Shown: positions 36,095 to 45,314 of the stretch, piece after piece
Layout of the letters: each line of letters starts with the position of its first letter
Position numbering within the stretch: position 1 is the stretch's first letter
NCBI RefSeq assembly: GCF_017357225.1
Contig: NZ_CP071604.1
Location: forward strand, 2,979,001-3,043,000
DNA: 64,000 nt
Reading direction: 5' to 3'
Origin: Rhizobium binae
GTDB taxonomy: Bacteria; Pseudomonadota; Alphaproteobacteria; Rhizobiales; Rhizobiaceae
Notes under the pieces: model-generated
Databases searched by the model: none
What the model was told of the DNA's origin: nothing
What the model saw: only the letters and a program-made list of their open reading frames with translations
Made by a program: the position numbers and the translations under genes

Positions 36095-36442
36095 TCACCC
36101 GAACATCCGCATACTGCTGAGCCCGAGGATGTCGTTCAGCAGGGCGATCCCCATTCCGACGGCGACGATCGACAATCCGATCAGGAACAGCCGGCGCGCC
36201 CGGTCGTATTTGGCGGCGAGCAGCGAGTCTCGCGCCAAAAGATCGGCAAATACTTTCACCTGAATGGCGATGCCGACGGTCAGGAACGACATCGGCAGCA
36301 GATCGACGCGGCTCCAGTCATTGGGATTGGACACCCAGAGGCTGATGAAATTGAGCGAGAAACCGAGAATGATCCCGGTCGCCGTCAGCGATCCGTTGCG
36401 GAAAGTCGCATCGATCTTTTCCTCCGGATGGGGCTCGGACAT
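36095..36442 (-). CDS. Small membrane protein of unknown function
   Basis: A 115-residue protein with three predicted membrane helices: LTATGIILGFSLNFISLWV, LLPMSFLTVGIAIQVKVFADLL and LFLIGLSIVAVGMGIALLNDIL. A short acidic N-terminal tail (MSEPHPEEKID) precedes them. I do not recognise the family. It is convergent with uvrD, with 23 bases between stops. The ATG at 36442 is preferred over one ten codons upstream. Confidence 0.75.
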   Translation of the reverse strand: MSEPHPEEKIDATFRNGSLTATGIILGFSLNFISLWVSNPNDWSRVDLLPMSFLTVGIAIQVKVFADLLARDSLLAAKYDRARRLFLIGLSIVAVGMGIALLNDILGLSSMRMFG

Positions 36443-36689
36443 GGTTTTGGTTCCGGCTTGCTGCTGAGGCAAGAAAGGCAGAATTCGCGGCCTTGAGCAA
36501 GACCTTTTGCGGCGGCCGTCACGTCGCCAGAAAATCTAGCACTGATTGCATTATCACATTCTCTTTCGACCGATTACCACCGTCAGTGACAGAATTAACA
36601 CTTGCATGCCGCCCCCCGGAAATTCACTAGTTGATGCATTCGGTGCATTTGGCATTTTGCATTGCCATAACGCGAAGGGATTGGCCTTG

Positions 36690-37316
36690 ATGAAAGCGCT
36701 GCTGCTCGTCGATATCCAGAACGGCTTCTGTCCGGGGGGGAACCTGCCGGTGCCGGACGGCGACAAGGTCGTTCCCATCGTAAACAGGCTGATTGACAGC
36801 GGCAAATACGACCTGATCGTCGCCTCCCAGGACTGGCACCCGCCCGGTCACGGCAGCTTCGCCTCCGCACATCCGGGTGCCGTCCCCTTCGAAATGGGCG
36901 AACTGTCCGGCAAACCGCAGATGATGTGGCCCGACCACTGCATCCAGGGCACGCTTGACGCCGAACTGCATCCGGAGCTCAAATCCGAAGAAATCGACCT
37001 GATCCAGCAGAAAGGCGAAGACCCCGGCATCGACAGCTATTCGGCCTTCCGCGACAATGACCGCGACGCTTCGACCGGCCTCTCCGATTTCCTCGAAGAT
37101 CAGGGTGTGACCGATCTCGACGTCTGCGGGCTGGCGACCGATTACTGCGTCAAGTTCTCTGTGCTCGACGCGTTGGAGATGATGCCGGGCGTGCGCGTGC
37201 GCTTCATCGAGGACGCAAGCCGCGGCATCACCCCCGAAGGCGTCGCCGCTGCCATCGACGAGATGCGGGCGCATGGTATCGCCGTGATCAACAGCGCGGA
37301 TGCCTTGCGCGAATGA
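36690..37316 (+). CDS. pncA: Nicotinamidase PncA
   Basis: A 208-residue cysteine hydrolase converting nicotinamide to nicotinate for NAD salvage. Catalytic Asp8 (LLLVDIQNGF), metal ligands in SQDWHPPGHGSFAS (Asp-x-His pattern), a Lys-region segment and catalytic Cys in GLATDYCVKFSVLDA. GTPAE-like parts appear as ASRGITPEGVAAAIDEM. The ATG at 36690 starts MKALLLVDIQN; the frame is open upstream but not similar. It is convergent with the membrane protein at 37330. Confidence 0.95.
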   Translation: MKALLLVDIQNGFCPGGNLPVPDGDKVVPIVNRLIDSGKYDLIVASQDWHPPGHGSFASAHPGAVPFEMGELSGKPQMMWPDHCIQGTLDAELHPELKSEEIDLIQQKGEDPGIDSYSAFRDNDRDASTGLSDFLEDQGVTDLDVCGLATDYCVKFSVLDALEMMPGVRVRFIEDASRGITPEGVAAAIDEMRAHGIAVINSADALRE

Positions 37317-37329
37317 AACCGCCGATCTC

Positions 37330-38940
37330 CTATTTCAATAAATAGGCATCGAATGTCTCATCGCTGCCGGCAACGGAGCCGAAGCGCTTGACGAGGGTCG
37401 TTGAGCTCAGGAATGCGAAAATCTCCTCCGGCGTAAGAGACAGCTGCCAACTGTAACTTTCGTGCAATGAGACGGGCGCGGCAATTCGGTCAAGCCGCTG
37501 GGAGAGAAGGATGACGATCGGCACGTGCTCGCTCTGCTGCAGTTGCCGCGCCGTCTGCAGGATGTCGGCAAGGCTGAGCGAAAGCCGCGCGTTGCGGGTA
37601 TACCGCACGATCGCGCCGAACCGCTGCTCCCGAAGAAGATAGGTGCGATTGGGGATGTAATAGGGCAAGGGTTCCACGAGATAATCGGGATCCGCCATGA
37701 TGATCGCATCCTTGAGATCCGGGCGCGATTGAATGAACGACCCGAGATCCCGGGCTCGGCTAAACGGTATGTCGGTGAACAGGAACTGATGGACCTTTTC
37801 GATACCGGCGGCGACCTGCAGCGCCAGCAACATCATGAAGCACAAACGCCCGATCTTGACCACGCCGCCGACTGACTCGGCACCGGCAATGCCCGCGGCT
37901 GCGGATCGGCAGCGCCTGTTCAACGCAAACATGCCGATCATGAAGACCAGCCATAGGGCCTGATGTCTGTAGCTCCCTGGATAGACGAGCGTAAAAAGCA
38001 GCGAAAACCCCAGGAGAACCGATGCGGCCGCCAACATCGCCGGTCGCCGGTTGGCTAGCCCAAGCAGACTGCCATAGATAAGCACCGCCATCAGCGAGAC
38101 GAAAACCCGAGCAAGCGATGGATCGGCCACGGCCAGCCGAAGGATGCCGTCAGGGTAGAACTCCATGAAATAGGAAGTCGCCCCGGCAAAGGCATAAAGG
38201 ACAAGCGGGGCGAAATTCTTGCCTGCGAGATCGTTCTGCCCGGCATCGTTGAAGGTGGGATAGACCGTCATGACGCACAGGACAACGCCGACCGCGGCAA
38301 TGGCTGCGGCTGTCGCAAAGGCCCGATATGCAGCCAGGGAAGGTCTTGAACGCGCCAGGACCAGATCGAAAAACCAATAGGCAAGAAAGCCGCTGACCAG
38401 CACGACCGAGTGGACGTTGGTATTTGCCAGCAAGGCGAACAACAGGCCGAGTACTCTGCCGTTGCGTATTCCCCTCTCCCAGCTCAGGACGATAAGGAAG
38501 ACCAAAAGCATGCTGATGCCGTAATTTCGCGACATCGCGGCGTAGTCGAAAACCGAGAAGCTGCTGAACAACGACAGCAGCATGATCGAGCGCGGCAGTT
38601 CAAGCCTGAAAACAAGAAGGTAGGCCGAGGCGGCCGCGATCGTCAGCGCGACGATTTTCAGGACGACGGGTGAGCCGACGACAAGATGACCGGCACGCAA
38701 CAGGATATACCAGAGAGCCGGATGACCTTCACCATGCATCTGGCGAAGCATATCGATGAAACTCTCTCCCTGCAGGGCGAGCGACAAGGCGCGAACCTCG
38801 TCGCGCCACACGGTTTCCGACCAGCAAAGCGCGGATGCCAGCGCAAACCACACCAAATAGATCAACGTCTTGCCGAGCGTTGTTGATCGAGGTTCATCGA
38901 TTTTAGAGACAATAACAGCCAACGGAAGCAACCCGGTCAT
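37330..38940 (-). CDS. GT-C-like polytopic membrane protein
   Basis: A 536-residue protein with about ten to eleven hydrophobic helices and a soluble C-terminal region (~400-536). The first external loop contains ETVWRDEVRALSLAL, an acidic W-x-DE motif typical of GT-C glycosyltransferases (ArnT/PMT-like) that use lipid-linked sugars, followed by MHGEGHPALWYILL. This makes it a candidate membrane glycosyltransferase, but no specific donor or acceptor can be named. It is monocistronic. Confidence 0.7.
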   Translation of the reverse strand: MTGLLPLAVIVSKIDEPRSTTLGKTLIYLVWFALASALCWSETVWRDEVRALSLALQGESFIDMLRQMHGEGHPALWYILLRAGHLVVGSPVVLKIVALTIAAASAYLLVFRLELPRSIMLLSLFSSFSVFDYAAMSRNYGISMLLVFLIVLSWERGIRNGRVLGLLFALLANTNVHSVVLVSGFLAYWFFDLVLARSRPSLAAYRAFATAAAIAAVGVVLCVMTVYPTFNDAGQNDLAGKNFAPLVLYAFAGATSYFMEFYPDGILRLAVADPSLARVFVSLMAVLIYGSLLGLANRRPAMLAAASVLLGFSLLFTLVYPGSYRHQALWLVFMIGMFALNRRCRSAAAGIAGAESVGGVVKIGRLCFMMLLALQVAAGIEKVHQFLFTDIPFSRARDLGSFIQSRPDLKDAIIMADPDYLVEPLPYYIPNRTYLLREQRFGAIVRYTRNARLSLSLADILQTARQLQQSEHVPIVILLSQRLDRIAAPVSLHESYSWQLSLTPEEIFAFLSSTTLVKRFGSVAGSDETFDAYLLK

Positions 38941-39081
38941 CGAAAAATGCAGTGACCATAGCGGCGCCCCGATAATTTGACGTTAAGGTGAAATACCCTC
39001 GCCGGAGTGATGCGTCCATGTCGGTTCGGCTTATATCGATCCGTCCTTGCTTCTGAACCGACCAACCATGGGAGTTGAGAG

Positions 39082-39747
39082 ATGAGAAAGCTTGTAACTG
39101 CGGCCTTCGTGAGCCTCGACGGCGTTATGCAGGCTCCCGGCGGGCCTGAGGAAGATCCGACCGGCGGCTTCAACCTCGGCGGCTGGACCGTCAATTACTG
39201 GGACGAGGCGATGGGCGGGTTCGTGAATGGGATCTTTACCGATCCCTTCGCTCTGCTGCTTGGCCGCAAGACCTACGAGATTTTCGCCGCTCACTGGCCC
39301 TTCGTCGGCCAAGACGACCCCATCGGAAAGGCCTTCAATGCCGCGACCAAATATGTCGCGACCACATCGCAAGAGCCGTTCACCTGGGAAAATTCCGTTC
39401 CGCTGCGGGGCGATGTCACCGCGCAAATCGCCCGGCTGAAGCAGGAGGACGGCCCCATCCTGCTGACGCAGGGCAGCAGCGGCCTGCTGCAAACCCTGCT
39501 GGCGCACGACCTGATCGACGAACTCCGGCTCCTGACCTTCCCGCTCATCCTCGGCCCCGGCAAGCGGCTGTTCGGCACGGGTGCCACACCGGAAGCGCTG
39601 AGGCTTACAGCCAACTCAGTATCGACGACGGGCGTCATCATGAGCGTCTACGAGCGCGCCGGCGAGGTCAAACCCGGCAGCTTCGCGATGCAGGAGCCCT
39701 CGCAGGCCGAACTGGCGCGCCGGGAGCGGATGAAGCGCGAGGGGTAA
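39082..39747 (+). CDS. Dihydrofolate reductase-like (RibD C-terminal) protein
   Basis: A 221-residue protein of the dihydrofolate reductase family / RibD-C group: MRKLVTAAFVSLDGVMQAPGGPEED, LLGRKTYEIFAAHWP, TKYVATTSQEPFTWENSV, LLTQGSSGLLQTLLAHDLIDELRLLTFPLILGPGKRLFG. These are small NADPH-dependent reductases often next to stress or regulator genes. True folA is at 4825, so this is not the housekeeping enzyme. The start has GGGAG upstream. The C-terminal ~25 residues are charged and probably disordered. Confidence 0.9.
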   Translation: MRKLVTAAFVSLDGVMQAPGGPEEDPTGGFNLGGWTVNYWDEAMGGFVNGIFTDPFALLLGRKTYEIFAAHWPFVGQDDPIGKAFNAATKYVATTSQEPFTWENSVPLRGDVTAQIARLKQEDGPILLTQGSSGLLQTLLAHDLIDELRLLTFPLILGPGKRLFGTGATPEALRLTANSVSTTGVIMSVYERAGEVKPGSFAMQEPSQAELARRERMKREG

Positions 39748-39757
39748 GCCGGGGCGC

Positions 39758-40021
39758 TCACGCGCCCTCGGCGCGGTTCTTCTCGTCGCACTCGAGCAGA
39801 TAGATATCCTCGGCGAGGTCCTCCATCTTCTTCAAAAGGGCGGTATGCGCATCGCGAAGACCCTGATTGTAGTAGTGAGCGCCGATCTCTTCGGCGAAGA
39901 AGTCGAGCAGAAACTCGGCCGGCAGAGCGCCGATCGGCTGATCGAGCTCCGTTTCGAAATAGCGGCGGATGCGCGAGACGATCGCCGCTTTCGCGTCCCT
40001 GGAAAATTCGATCTTCTTCAT
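39758..40021 (-). CDS. DUF2164 family protein
   Basis: An 87-residue protein: MKKIEFSRDAKAAIVSRIRRYFETELDQPIGALPAEFLLDFFAEEIGAHYYNQGLRDAH, the recognised DUF2164 pattern, followed by an acidic helix. Function unknown. The ATG at 40021 matches the family; a TTG/ATG ten codons upstream is less likely. It is convergent with the RibD-like gene. Confidence 0.85.
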   Translation of the reverse strand: MKKIEFSRDAKAAIVSRIRRYFETELDQPIGALPAEFLLDFFAEEIGAHYYNQGLRDAHTALLKKMEDLAEDIYLLECDEKNRAEGA

Positions 40022-40153
40022 GGGCACCTCTCCGCCGGTTGCCTTCAGCACGTCGATGCTTCAGCGAAATCGATTGATCAATCAACGAAATTCAATTGCC
40101 GTTGCAGATCGCAGACCATAAGGGAAAACGGAATTTCCAACAGGATCATCCAC

Positions 40154-40885
40154 ATGAATCGCGCCGACTTTATTGAAGGTTTGCGGGGCGGCTCCGCCGT
40201 TGCGCTGGCGTCGGCGCCGTTCGGCGCGCTGTTCGGAGCGCTCGCCGTCGAAAACGGCATGTCGCTTTCCGAAGCCGCCTTCATGAGCGCCACCGTCTAT
40301 GCCGGCGCCAGCCAGATGGTCGGCATCGAGCTCTTCGGCCACAATGTCCACGCCTGGCTGATCGTGCTGTCGATCCTCGCCGTCAATTTTCGCCACGTGC
40401 TCTACTCGGCGGCACTCGCCCGCTATATCGGCCATTTCACGCCGTTGCAAAAATTCTTCACCTTCTTCCTGCTTGTCGACCCGCAATTTGCCGAAGCGGT
40501 GAAGCGCAGCGAGGCCGGCAAACCGCTGACCTTCGGCTGGTATTTGGGCTTCGGCATCATCATCTACATTCCCTGGGTGCTGATCAGCGTCGCCGGCGGT
40601 CTGCTCGGCGGCTTCATCGGCGATCCCAAGGCGATCGGCCTCGATATCCTGCTGCCGGCCTATTTCCTCGGCATCGTTCTCGGCTTCCGCAAGCGCGACA
40701 ATTTCCTGCTCGTCGCACTCGTCAGCGCGGTGGCTTCCGTCCTCGCTTATCGTTATGTCGGCTCGCCCTGGCATGTGAGCCTCGGTGCGGCAGTCGGCAT
40801 CGTGCTTGCCGCGCTGCTGCCGCTGCCGCGCCAGGCGCCGGATCTCCAAGCCGACGCCCTTCAATCCGAAGTGCACGAGGTCTGA
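40154..40885 (+). CDS. azlC: AzlC family branched-chain amino-acid exporter, large subunit
   Basis: A 243-residue membrane protein with about six to seven helices. AzlC pattern: FIEGLRGGSAVALASAPFGALFGALAVENGMSLSEA, MSATVYAGASQMVGIELF, AVNFRHVLYSAALARYIG. It pairs with AzlD to export branched-chain amino acids (BrnFE type). The ATG at 40154 is preceded by AGGATC. The gene for AzlD follows after 3 bases. Confidence 0.93.
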   Translation: MNRADFIEGLRGGSAVALASAPFGALFGALAVENGMSLSEAAFMSATVYAGASQMVGIELFGHNVHAWLIVLSILAVNFRHVLYSAALARYIGHFTPLQKFFTFFLLVDPQFAEAVKRSEAGKPLTFGWYLGFGIIIYIPWVLISVAGGLLGGFIGDPKAIGLDILLPAYFLGIVLGFRKRDNFLLVALVSAVASVLAYRYVGSPWHVSLGAAVGIVLAALLPLPRQAPDLQADALQSEVHEV

Positions 40886-40888
40886 GTC

Positions 40889-41197
40889 ATGGAATTCGAT
40901 CTTCACATGGCGCTCGTCATCCTCGCCGCCGCGGCCGCGACCTTCGCCACACGCATCGGGGGCTACATTCTCATCACGCGGATGAAGAGCATTCCGCCGC
41001 GCATGGAGGCGGCGCTGAATGCCGTGCCGGCCGCCGTGCTGACGACACTGGTCGCACCTGCCTTCTTCATCGGCGGTTGGGATTCGAAGCTGGCGCTCGC
41101 CGTCGCCCTCTTCGTCGGCCTGCGTTTCACTCATACATGGATGCTGGTCGCCGCCTGGATGATCGTGATGATCTGGCGCCATAGTGCCGGCGTTTAA
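40889..41197 (+). CDS. azlD: AzlD family exporter small subunit
   Basis: A 102-residue protein with three helices. AzlD pattern: ALVILAAAAATFATRIGGYILITR, PPRMEAALNAVPAAVLTTLVAPAFF, KLALAVALFVGLRFTHTWMLVAAWMIVM. It is three bases after azlC, so the two-subunit exporter is an operon. Confidence 0.93.
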   Translation: MEFDLHMALVILAAAAATFATRIGGYILITRMKSIPPRMEAALNAVPAAVLTTLVAPAFFIGGWDSKLALAVALFVGLRFTHTWMLVAAWMIVMIWRHSAGV

Positions 41198-41206
41198 CGC
41201 CGGCGT

Positions 41207-43057
41207 TCAGACGCCACTATTCTGATATTCCAAGGGCAGCGTGGCGTTTTCGAGCCACGCCCTGACGTCGTGATCGTGGATCAGCGGCATCAGCGCCTCG
41301 CGCGTGCGGCGGTGATAATCGTTGAACCAGCGCAACTCGTCATGGGTCAGAAGCTCGGGGATGACGAGGCTGCGGTCGATCGGGCAGAAGGTCAGCGTTT
41401 CGAAGCCGAGCATGGCCATGTCGCCACCCTCGATCTCTTCGGCGCCGCGCACATAGATCAGGTTCTCGATGCGGATGCCGAAGCTGCCCGGCCGGTAATA
41501 ACCCGGCTCGTTCGAAAGGATCATGCCCGGCAGCAGCTCCTGCGTCGAAAGCCTGGAGATGCGCTGCGGCCCCTCATGCACCGAGAGATAGGAGCCGACA
41601 CCATGGCCCGTGCCATGGGCGAAATCGGCCCCTGCCCGCCACAGCGCGATGCGGGCCAGCGGATCGAGGTCGCAGCCGCGTGTCCCCTTAGGGAAGCGCG
41701 CCGTGCTGATCTGGATCATCCCCTTCAGCACCAGCGTGAAGAAGCGGCGATGCTCCTCCGAAACCGCCCCGATGCCGACGGTGCGGGTAATGTCGGTCGT
41801 GCCGTTGATATATTGCGCGCCGGAATCGATCAGGAAGAGTTCGCCGGCCTCGATCATCCGGTTGGTCTCGGTTGTCACCCGGTAATGCATGATCGCCGCG
41901 TGCTCGCCGGCGCCTGATATAGTATCGAAGGAAATGTCCTTCAGCGGATTCTGCATGCTTTGGCCGACGCGCGCGCGCGCCGCTTCGAGCCGTTCGGCGG
42001 CGGTGATCTCGCTCACCGAGCCGGGTTTCTCCTGCGATAGCCAATAAAGGAATTCCACCATCGCCGCCCCATCCTGAAGATGCGCGGCGGCCGAGCCATT
42101 GATCTCGACATCATTCTTCACCGCCCGGGGCAACTTGGCGGGGTCGATACCTTCGACTGCCTCTCCACCCGCCTTGCGAATGATCTCGGCGAGCGCATAG
42201 GAAGCGATATCGGGATCGATCAGCACGCGGCCGCCATCCCGGGAAACAGCGGCGAGCCGCTCTTCCAGCGCCGAGGGCGGCAGTTGGGTGCATATCTGCC
42301 CAAGATAGGCCTCCGCTTCGATGCCGGTCTTGCGCTTGTCAAGGAAGAGCTCTGCCCGCCCGTCGGCAAGGATGATGGCGCGCGCCAGCGGATGCGGCGT
42401 GTGCGGCACGTCGGCGCCACGGATGTTGAAGATCCAGGCGACCGACGAGGGATCGGCGATCAGCACCGCGGCGAGTTCCTTCTTCGAAAGATTGGCGGCG
42501 ATCGTCGCGATCTTGTCGCTCGCCAGCACTCCGGCCTGGGCGACATTCTGGATGGTGACAGTGCCTAGCGGCTCGGCCGGCCGGTCGCTCCAGAGCCTGT
42601 CGAGCGGATTGTGCGGCAAGAAGGTCAGCGTTCCGCCGATCTGCGCAAGCGCCCTTTCCAGACGGCGAACCTCGGCGCCGGAATGCAGCCAGGGGTCGAT
42701 ACCGAGCCTCAGACCCTTGGCGCCGTTCGCGCCAAGCCAGACATGCGGCGGCTCGTTGACGAGATCGCCGCCGGAAAAGACCGAACCGTCAACCTGTTCG
42801 GCAAGCTGCGTCACATAGCGCCCGTCGACGAAGACGATCGCCTGTGCACGCAGGATGAGAGCAACGCCTGCCGAACCGGTGAAGCCGGTCAGCCATGCCA
42901 GCCGCTCCGAGCATGCTGGAACATATTCGCCGTTGAATTCATCGGCGCGCGGCACGAGAAAGGCATCGATGCCGAGCGAATCGAAAGTCGCGCGCAGTGC
43001 CGATACCCGATCCCTGCCGAAATGCGGCGTGGAGGTGACGTCAAAGGACTGGTACAT
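41207..43057 (-). CDS. pepP: Xaa-Pro aminopeptidase (M24 family, aminopeptidase P)
   Basis: A 616-residue eukaryote-like aminopeptidase P with three domains: two creatinase N-like domains (residues ~10-300, beginning RVSALRATFDSLGIDAFLVPRADE) and the M24 catalytic pita-bread domain. Metal ligands: Asp pair in FLIDSGAQYINGTTDITRTVG, His in GTGHGVGSYLSVHEGP, and Glu residues in NEPGYYRPGSFGIRIEN. It cleaves N-terminal residues before proline. I chose the ATG at 43057 (MYQSFDVTS); the frame extends 17 codons upstream. Confidence 0.93.
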   Translation of the reverse strand: MYQSFDVTSTPHFGRDRVSALRATFDSLGIDAFLVPRADEFNGEYVPACSERLAWLTGFTGSAGVALILRAQAIVFVDGRYVTQLAEQVDGSVFSGGDLVNEPPHVWLGANGAKGLRLGIDPWLHSGAEVRRLERALAQIGGTLTFLPHNPLDRLWSDRPAEPLGTVTIQNVAQAGVLASDKIATIAANLSKKELAAVLIADPSSVAWIFNIRGADVPHTPHPLARAIILADGRAELFLDKRKTGIEAEAYLGQICTQLPPSALEERLAAVSRDGGRVLIDPDIASYALAEIIRKAGGEAVEGIDPAKLPRAVKNDVEINGSAAAHLQDGAAMVEFLYWLSQEKPGSVSEITAAERLEAARARVGQSMQNPLKDISFDTISGAGEHAAIMHYRVTTETNRMIEAGELFLIDSGAQYINGTTDITRTVGIGAVSEEHRRFFTLVLKGMIQISTARFPKGTRGCDLDPLARIALWRAGADFAHGTGHGVGSYLSVHEGPQRISRLSTQELLPGMILSNEPGYYRPGSFGIRIENLIYVRGAEEIEGGDMAMLGFETLTFCPIDRSLVIPELLTHDELRWFNDYHRRTREALMPLIHDHDVRAWLENATLPLEYQNSGV

Positions 43058-43334
43058 GCTGAAAACCCAAATGGTTGAGACGAATCCGATTAATGGGATG
43101 GCCGCCATGTTAGCGAAATTTCAATCGATGGGGAGAAAAAGCGACAAACGAGTCGAAACCGTTGACCCCGCTCAGCATTTTGACAGAACTGTGACGGCAA
43201 AGGTTAATTTGGCACGCTTTATGCATTGGCCGCATGGCTCCCATGAGCAAAACCCTCTGCCTCGGCATTTCAGAATAGCTATATAAGCGCCATCGAACGG
43301 TTCAGACGAACCAGCAATCAAAGGATTTTTTGAA

Positions 43335-43508
43335 ATGACCGCCTCTCTCTCGCGCTTCGCATACAGCAGCCCGGTGCAGGCTGGCGAACGCCAGACCGTG
43401 CGTCACGTGATCGGCGCTCGCCGCCCGCAGAACGAGGACAGCCTCAAGCTGCTCGGCGCCGGCCAGCGCGTCACGCGCCACCAGGGCGCCACAAGCTACG
43501 CGTTCTAA
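43335..43508 (+). CDS. Small basic protein, 57 residues
   Basis: A short frame too small for most length cutoffs. It starts with ATG and AAGGA 10-15 bases upstream: MTASLSRFAYSSPVQAGERQ... and ends GATSYAF. The composition is basic (many Arg) with no hydrophobic segment, so a soluble or nucleic-acid-associated protein is possible. A candidate promoter precedes it (TTGACA near 43179 with GTTAAT 17 bases on; CTATAT near 43281) and a strong terminator follows (43624-43655). Codon use is GC3-rich like its neighbours. Function not recognised. Confidence 0.7.
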   Translation: MTASLSRFAYSSPVQAGERQTVRHVIGARRPQNEDSLKLLGAGQRVTRHQGATSYAF

Positions 43509-43623
43509 GCCTGAAAGCCCGTCCGTCTCCTCCCTCCCGGACCGGCCTATTGGAATGCAGTAGAGCCCGCTCGAGCGCTCCTCCTCCTTCGAGCTCGCGG
43601 GCATTGACCGGATAGACCGGTCC

Positions 43624-43655
43624 AAGGCGGTGCCACTGGCGCCGCCTTTTTTTGT
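43624..43655 (+). terminator. Terminator downstream of the 57-residue gene
   Basis: GGCGGTGCCA pairs with TGGCGCCGCC (one G-T pair) followed by seven T residues. It lies 116 bases after the small gene, the only rightward gene nearby. Confidence 0.85.
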
Positions 43656-43701
43656 TGTTTCGGGAAATCAGGAAAGGTGATCAGGTGGCCATTTGCATCT
43701 C

Positions 43702-43722
43702 CTTCTCCCCGCTGGGGCGAAG
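43702..43722. repeat. Short palindromic repeat CTTCTCCCC-GCT-GGGGCGAAG
   Basis: A 9-bp stem with one mismatch, in the gap between the terminator and prmA. The same CTTCTCCC core forms the hairpin at 637-681, so it is probably a piece of the same intergenic repeat family. Confidence 0.5.
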
Positions 43723-43758
43723 AGGGAGCAAGCCGCACCGCCAGGCCCAAATCCCCCG

Positions 43759-44637
43759 TCAAGGCCGATCAAAATGGATCGTCACCCAGCCATTCCGCCA
43801 GATCGTCCTGACGTGCCGGAGCCTCGCACCGCTATAGGCGGCAATCACCTTCCATCGCTGCGCGGCCAAAATCCCCGACAAGATCACCGAACCACCCGGC
43901 GCAAGATGGGCGGCAAGCTGAGGCGCCATGCGGATCAGCGGCCGGGCGAGGATGTTGGCGATAATGAGGTCAAAGGGACCATGCTCGGAAAAAGCAGTCG
44001 AGTGAAAGCCTGGCGCGGTTCTTGCGACGATGCCCGAGGCGATGCCGTTGCGGCGAACGTTTTCGGCCGCCACCCGCGTCGCGATCGGGTCGATGTCGGT
44101 GGCGAGTACCGGTATGTTCTTGAGCTTGCGCACCGCAATCGCCAGCACACCGCTGCCGGTGCCGAGATCGAGTGCGTTGCGGACGCGGCGGGATCGCATC
44201 ACACGATCGATCACTTCGAGGCAGCCGGCCGTCGTACCGTGATGGCCTGTGCCGAAGGCCTGGCCGGCATCGATCTCGATGGCGATGTCGCCGGGACGGA
44301 CCTTGTCGCGGTCATGCGAGCCATGCACCAGAAAGCGCCCTGCCCTGACAGGCTTCAGTCCTTCCAGCGATTTCACCACCCAATCGACGTCGGGGATGAC
44401 CTCCCGCAACAGCTGAGCGTCGGGAAAGGCGCTTAGCAGCGCTGTCTCGACGCGGGAGCGCACCTGCGCCTCGTCCTCGGCCATCATGTAGACGGAGGCT
44501 TCCCAGATATCCCTCGTCTCATCGACCTCAGTGGTGCCGATGGCGAAGTCTTCTTCGCCGAAGACCTCGCTCAGAAGGTCGAGAATCTGTTCGGCCTTGC
44601 TCTCGGTCGTCGATACGTAAAGGCGGATTTCACTCAC
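43759..44637 (-). CDS. prmA: Ribosomal protein L11 methyltransferase PrmA
   Basis: A 292-residue SAM-dependent enzyme that methylates lysines of ribosomal protein L11. An N-terminal substrate-recognition domain (~1-90, SEIRLYVSTTESKAEQILDLLSE) precedes the Rossmann domain: FGTGHHGTTAGCLE, NALDLGTGSGVLAIAVRKL (SAM site), VLATDIDPIATRVA, FDLIIANILARPLIRMAP (active-site NxL-type motif). It is a single gene convergent with the small protein region. Confidence 0.95.
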   Translation of the reverse strand: MSEIRLYVSTTESKAEQILDLLSEVFGEEDFAIGTTEVDETRDIWEASVYMMAEDEAQVRSRVETALLSAFPDAQLLREVIPDVDWVVKSLEGLKPVRAGRFLVHGSHDRDKVRPGDIAIEIDAGQAFGTGHHGTTAGCLEVIDRVMRSRRVRNALDLGTGSGVLAIAVRKLKNIPVLATDIDPIATRVAAENVRRNGIASGIVARTAPGFHSTAFSEHGPFDLIIANILARPLIRMAPQLAAHLAPGGSVILSGILAAQRWKVIAAYSGARLRHVRTIWRNGWVTIHFDRP

Positions 44638-44705
44638 GATAGGCGGTCTTTCCCGTTTCCACTGCCCGCCATCGGTCGGGCCAGCGCCCGATCACGCTCA
44701 AGCCG

Positions 44706-45314
44706 TCACCCCTTGCTGACGAGATTCTCCAGCTTCTTTATCGCCGTGTCCGGGTTTTCGCCATAGGCGATCGTTCCGGAAAAACGCCCGGCCGAATCGA
44801 GCAGGAAAACGGAGGCCGTGTGATCCATCGTATAATCGCCCTTCGGATCCTTCTCGTCGACCGGCACCTTCTTGGCGTAGACGCGGAAACCCTTGATGAC
44901 CTCGGCGATCTTCTCCGGCGGGCCTGAAATTCCGGTAATACGCTTGGACACGTTGGAGACGTACTCGTTCATGATCTCGGGCGTGTCGCGCTCGGGGTCG
45001 ACGGTCACGAAATAGGCCTGCAGCTTGTCACCCTTGGGATCGACCTTCTCCATCCATCCGTTCAGCTCGAACAGCGTCGTCGGACACACCTCAGGGCAAT
45101 GGGTGAAGCCGAAGAACAGCGCCGTCGGCTTGCCGCGCAGCGCCTGCTCGGTGATCGGCTGTCCGCTCTGGGAGACCAGGGTGAAAGGCACACCGAACGG
45201 CGCCTCCGCCACGACATCGGAAGACTTCTTGAGATAGAGCGTGGATGCGCCGAGAACGCCGGCAACGATCAGCACGGCGACCCAGATGACGATACGGAAT
45301 GTCTGCATTGGCAT
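44706..45314 (-). CDS. SCO1/SenC copper chaperone
   Basis: A 202-residue protein for cytochrome c oxidase copper-centre assembly. It has an N-terminal membrane anchor (residues ~8-28). The thioredoxin-like domain has the copper ligands Cys73 and Cys77 (THCPEVCP) and the later His (YTMDHTASVFLLD), giving the full CxxxC...H set. VDPERDTPEIMNEYVSNVS is also typical. ATGs at 45314 and 45308 are both possible. It is monocistronic, downstream of prmA on the same strand after 68 bases from its stop. Confidence 0.94.
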   Translation of the reverse strand: MPMQTFRIVIWVAVLIVAGVLGASTLYLKKSSDVVAEAPFGVPFTLVSQSGQPITEQALRGKPTALFFGFTHCPEVCPTTLFELNGWMEKVDPKGDKLQAYFVTVDPERDTPEIMNEYVSNVSKRITGISGPPEKIAEVIKGFRVYAKKVPVDEKDPKGDYTMDHTASVFLLDSAGRFSGTIAYGENPDTAIKKLENLVSKG

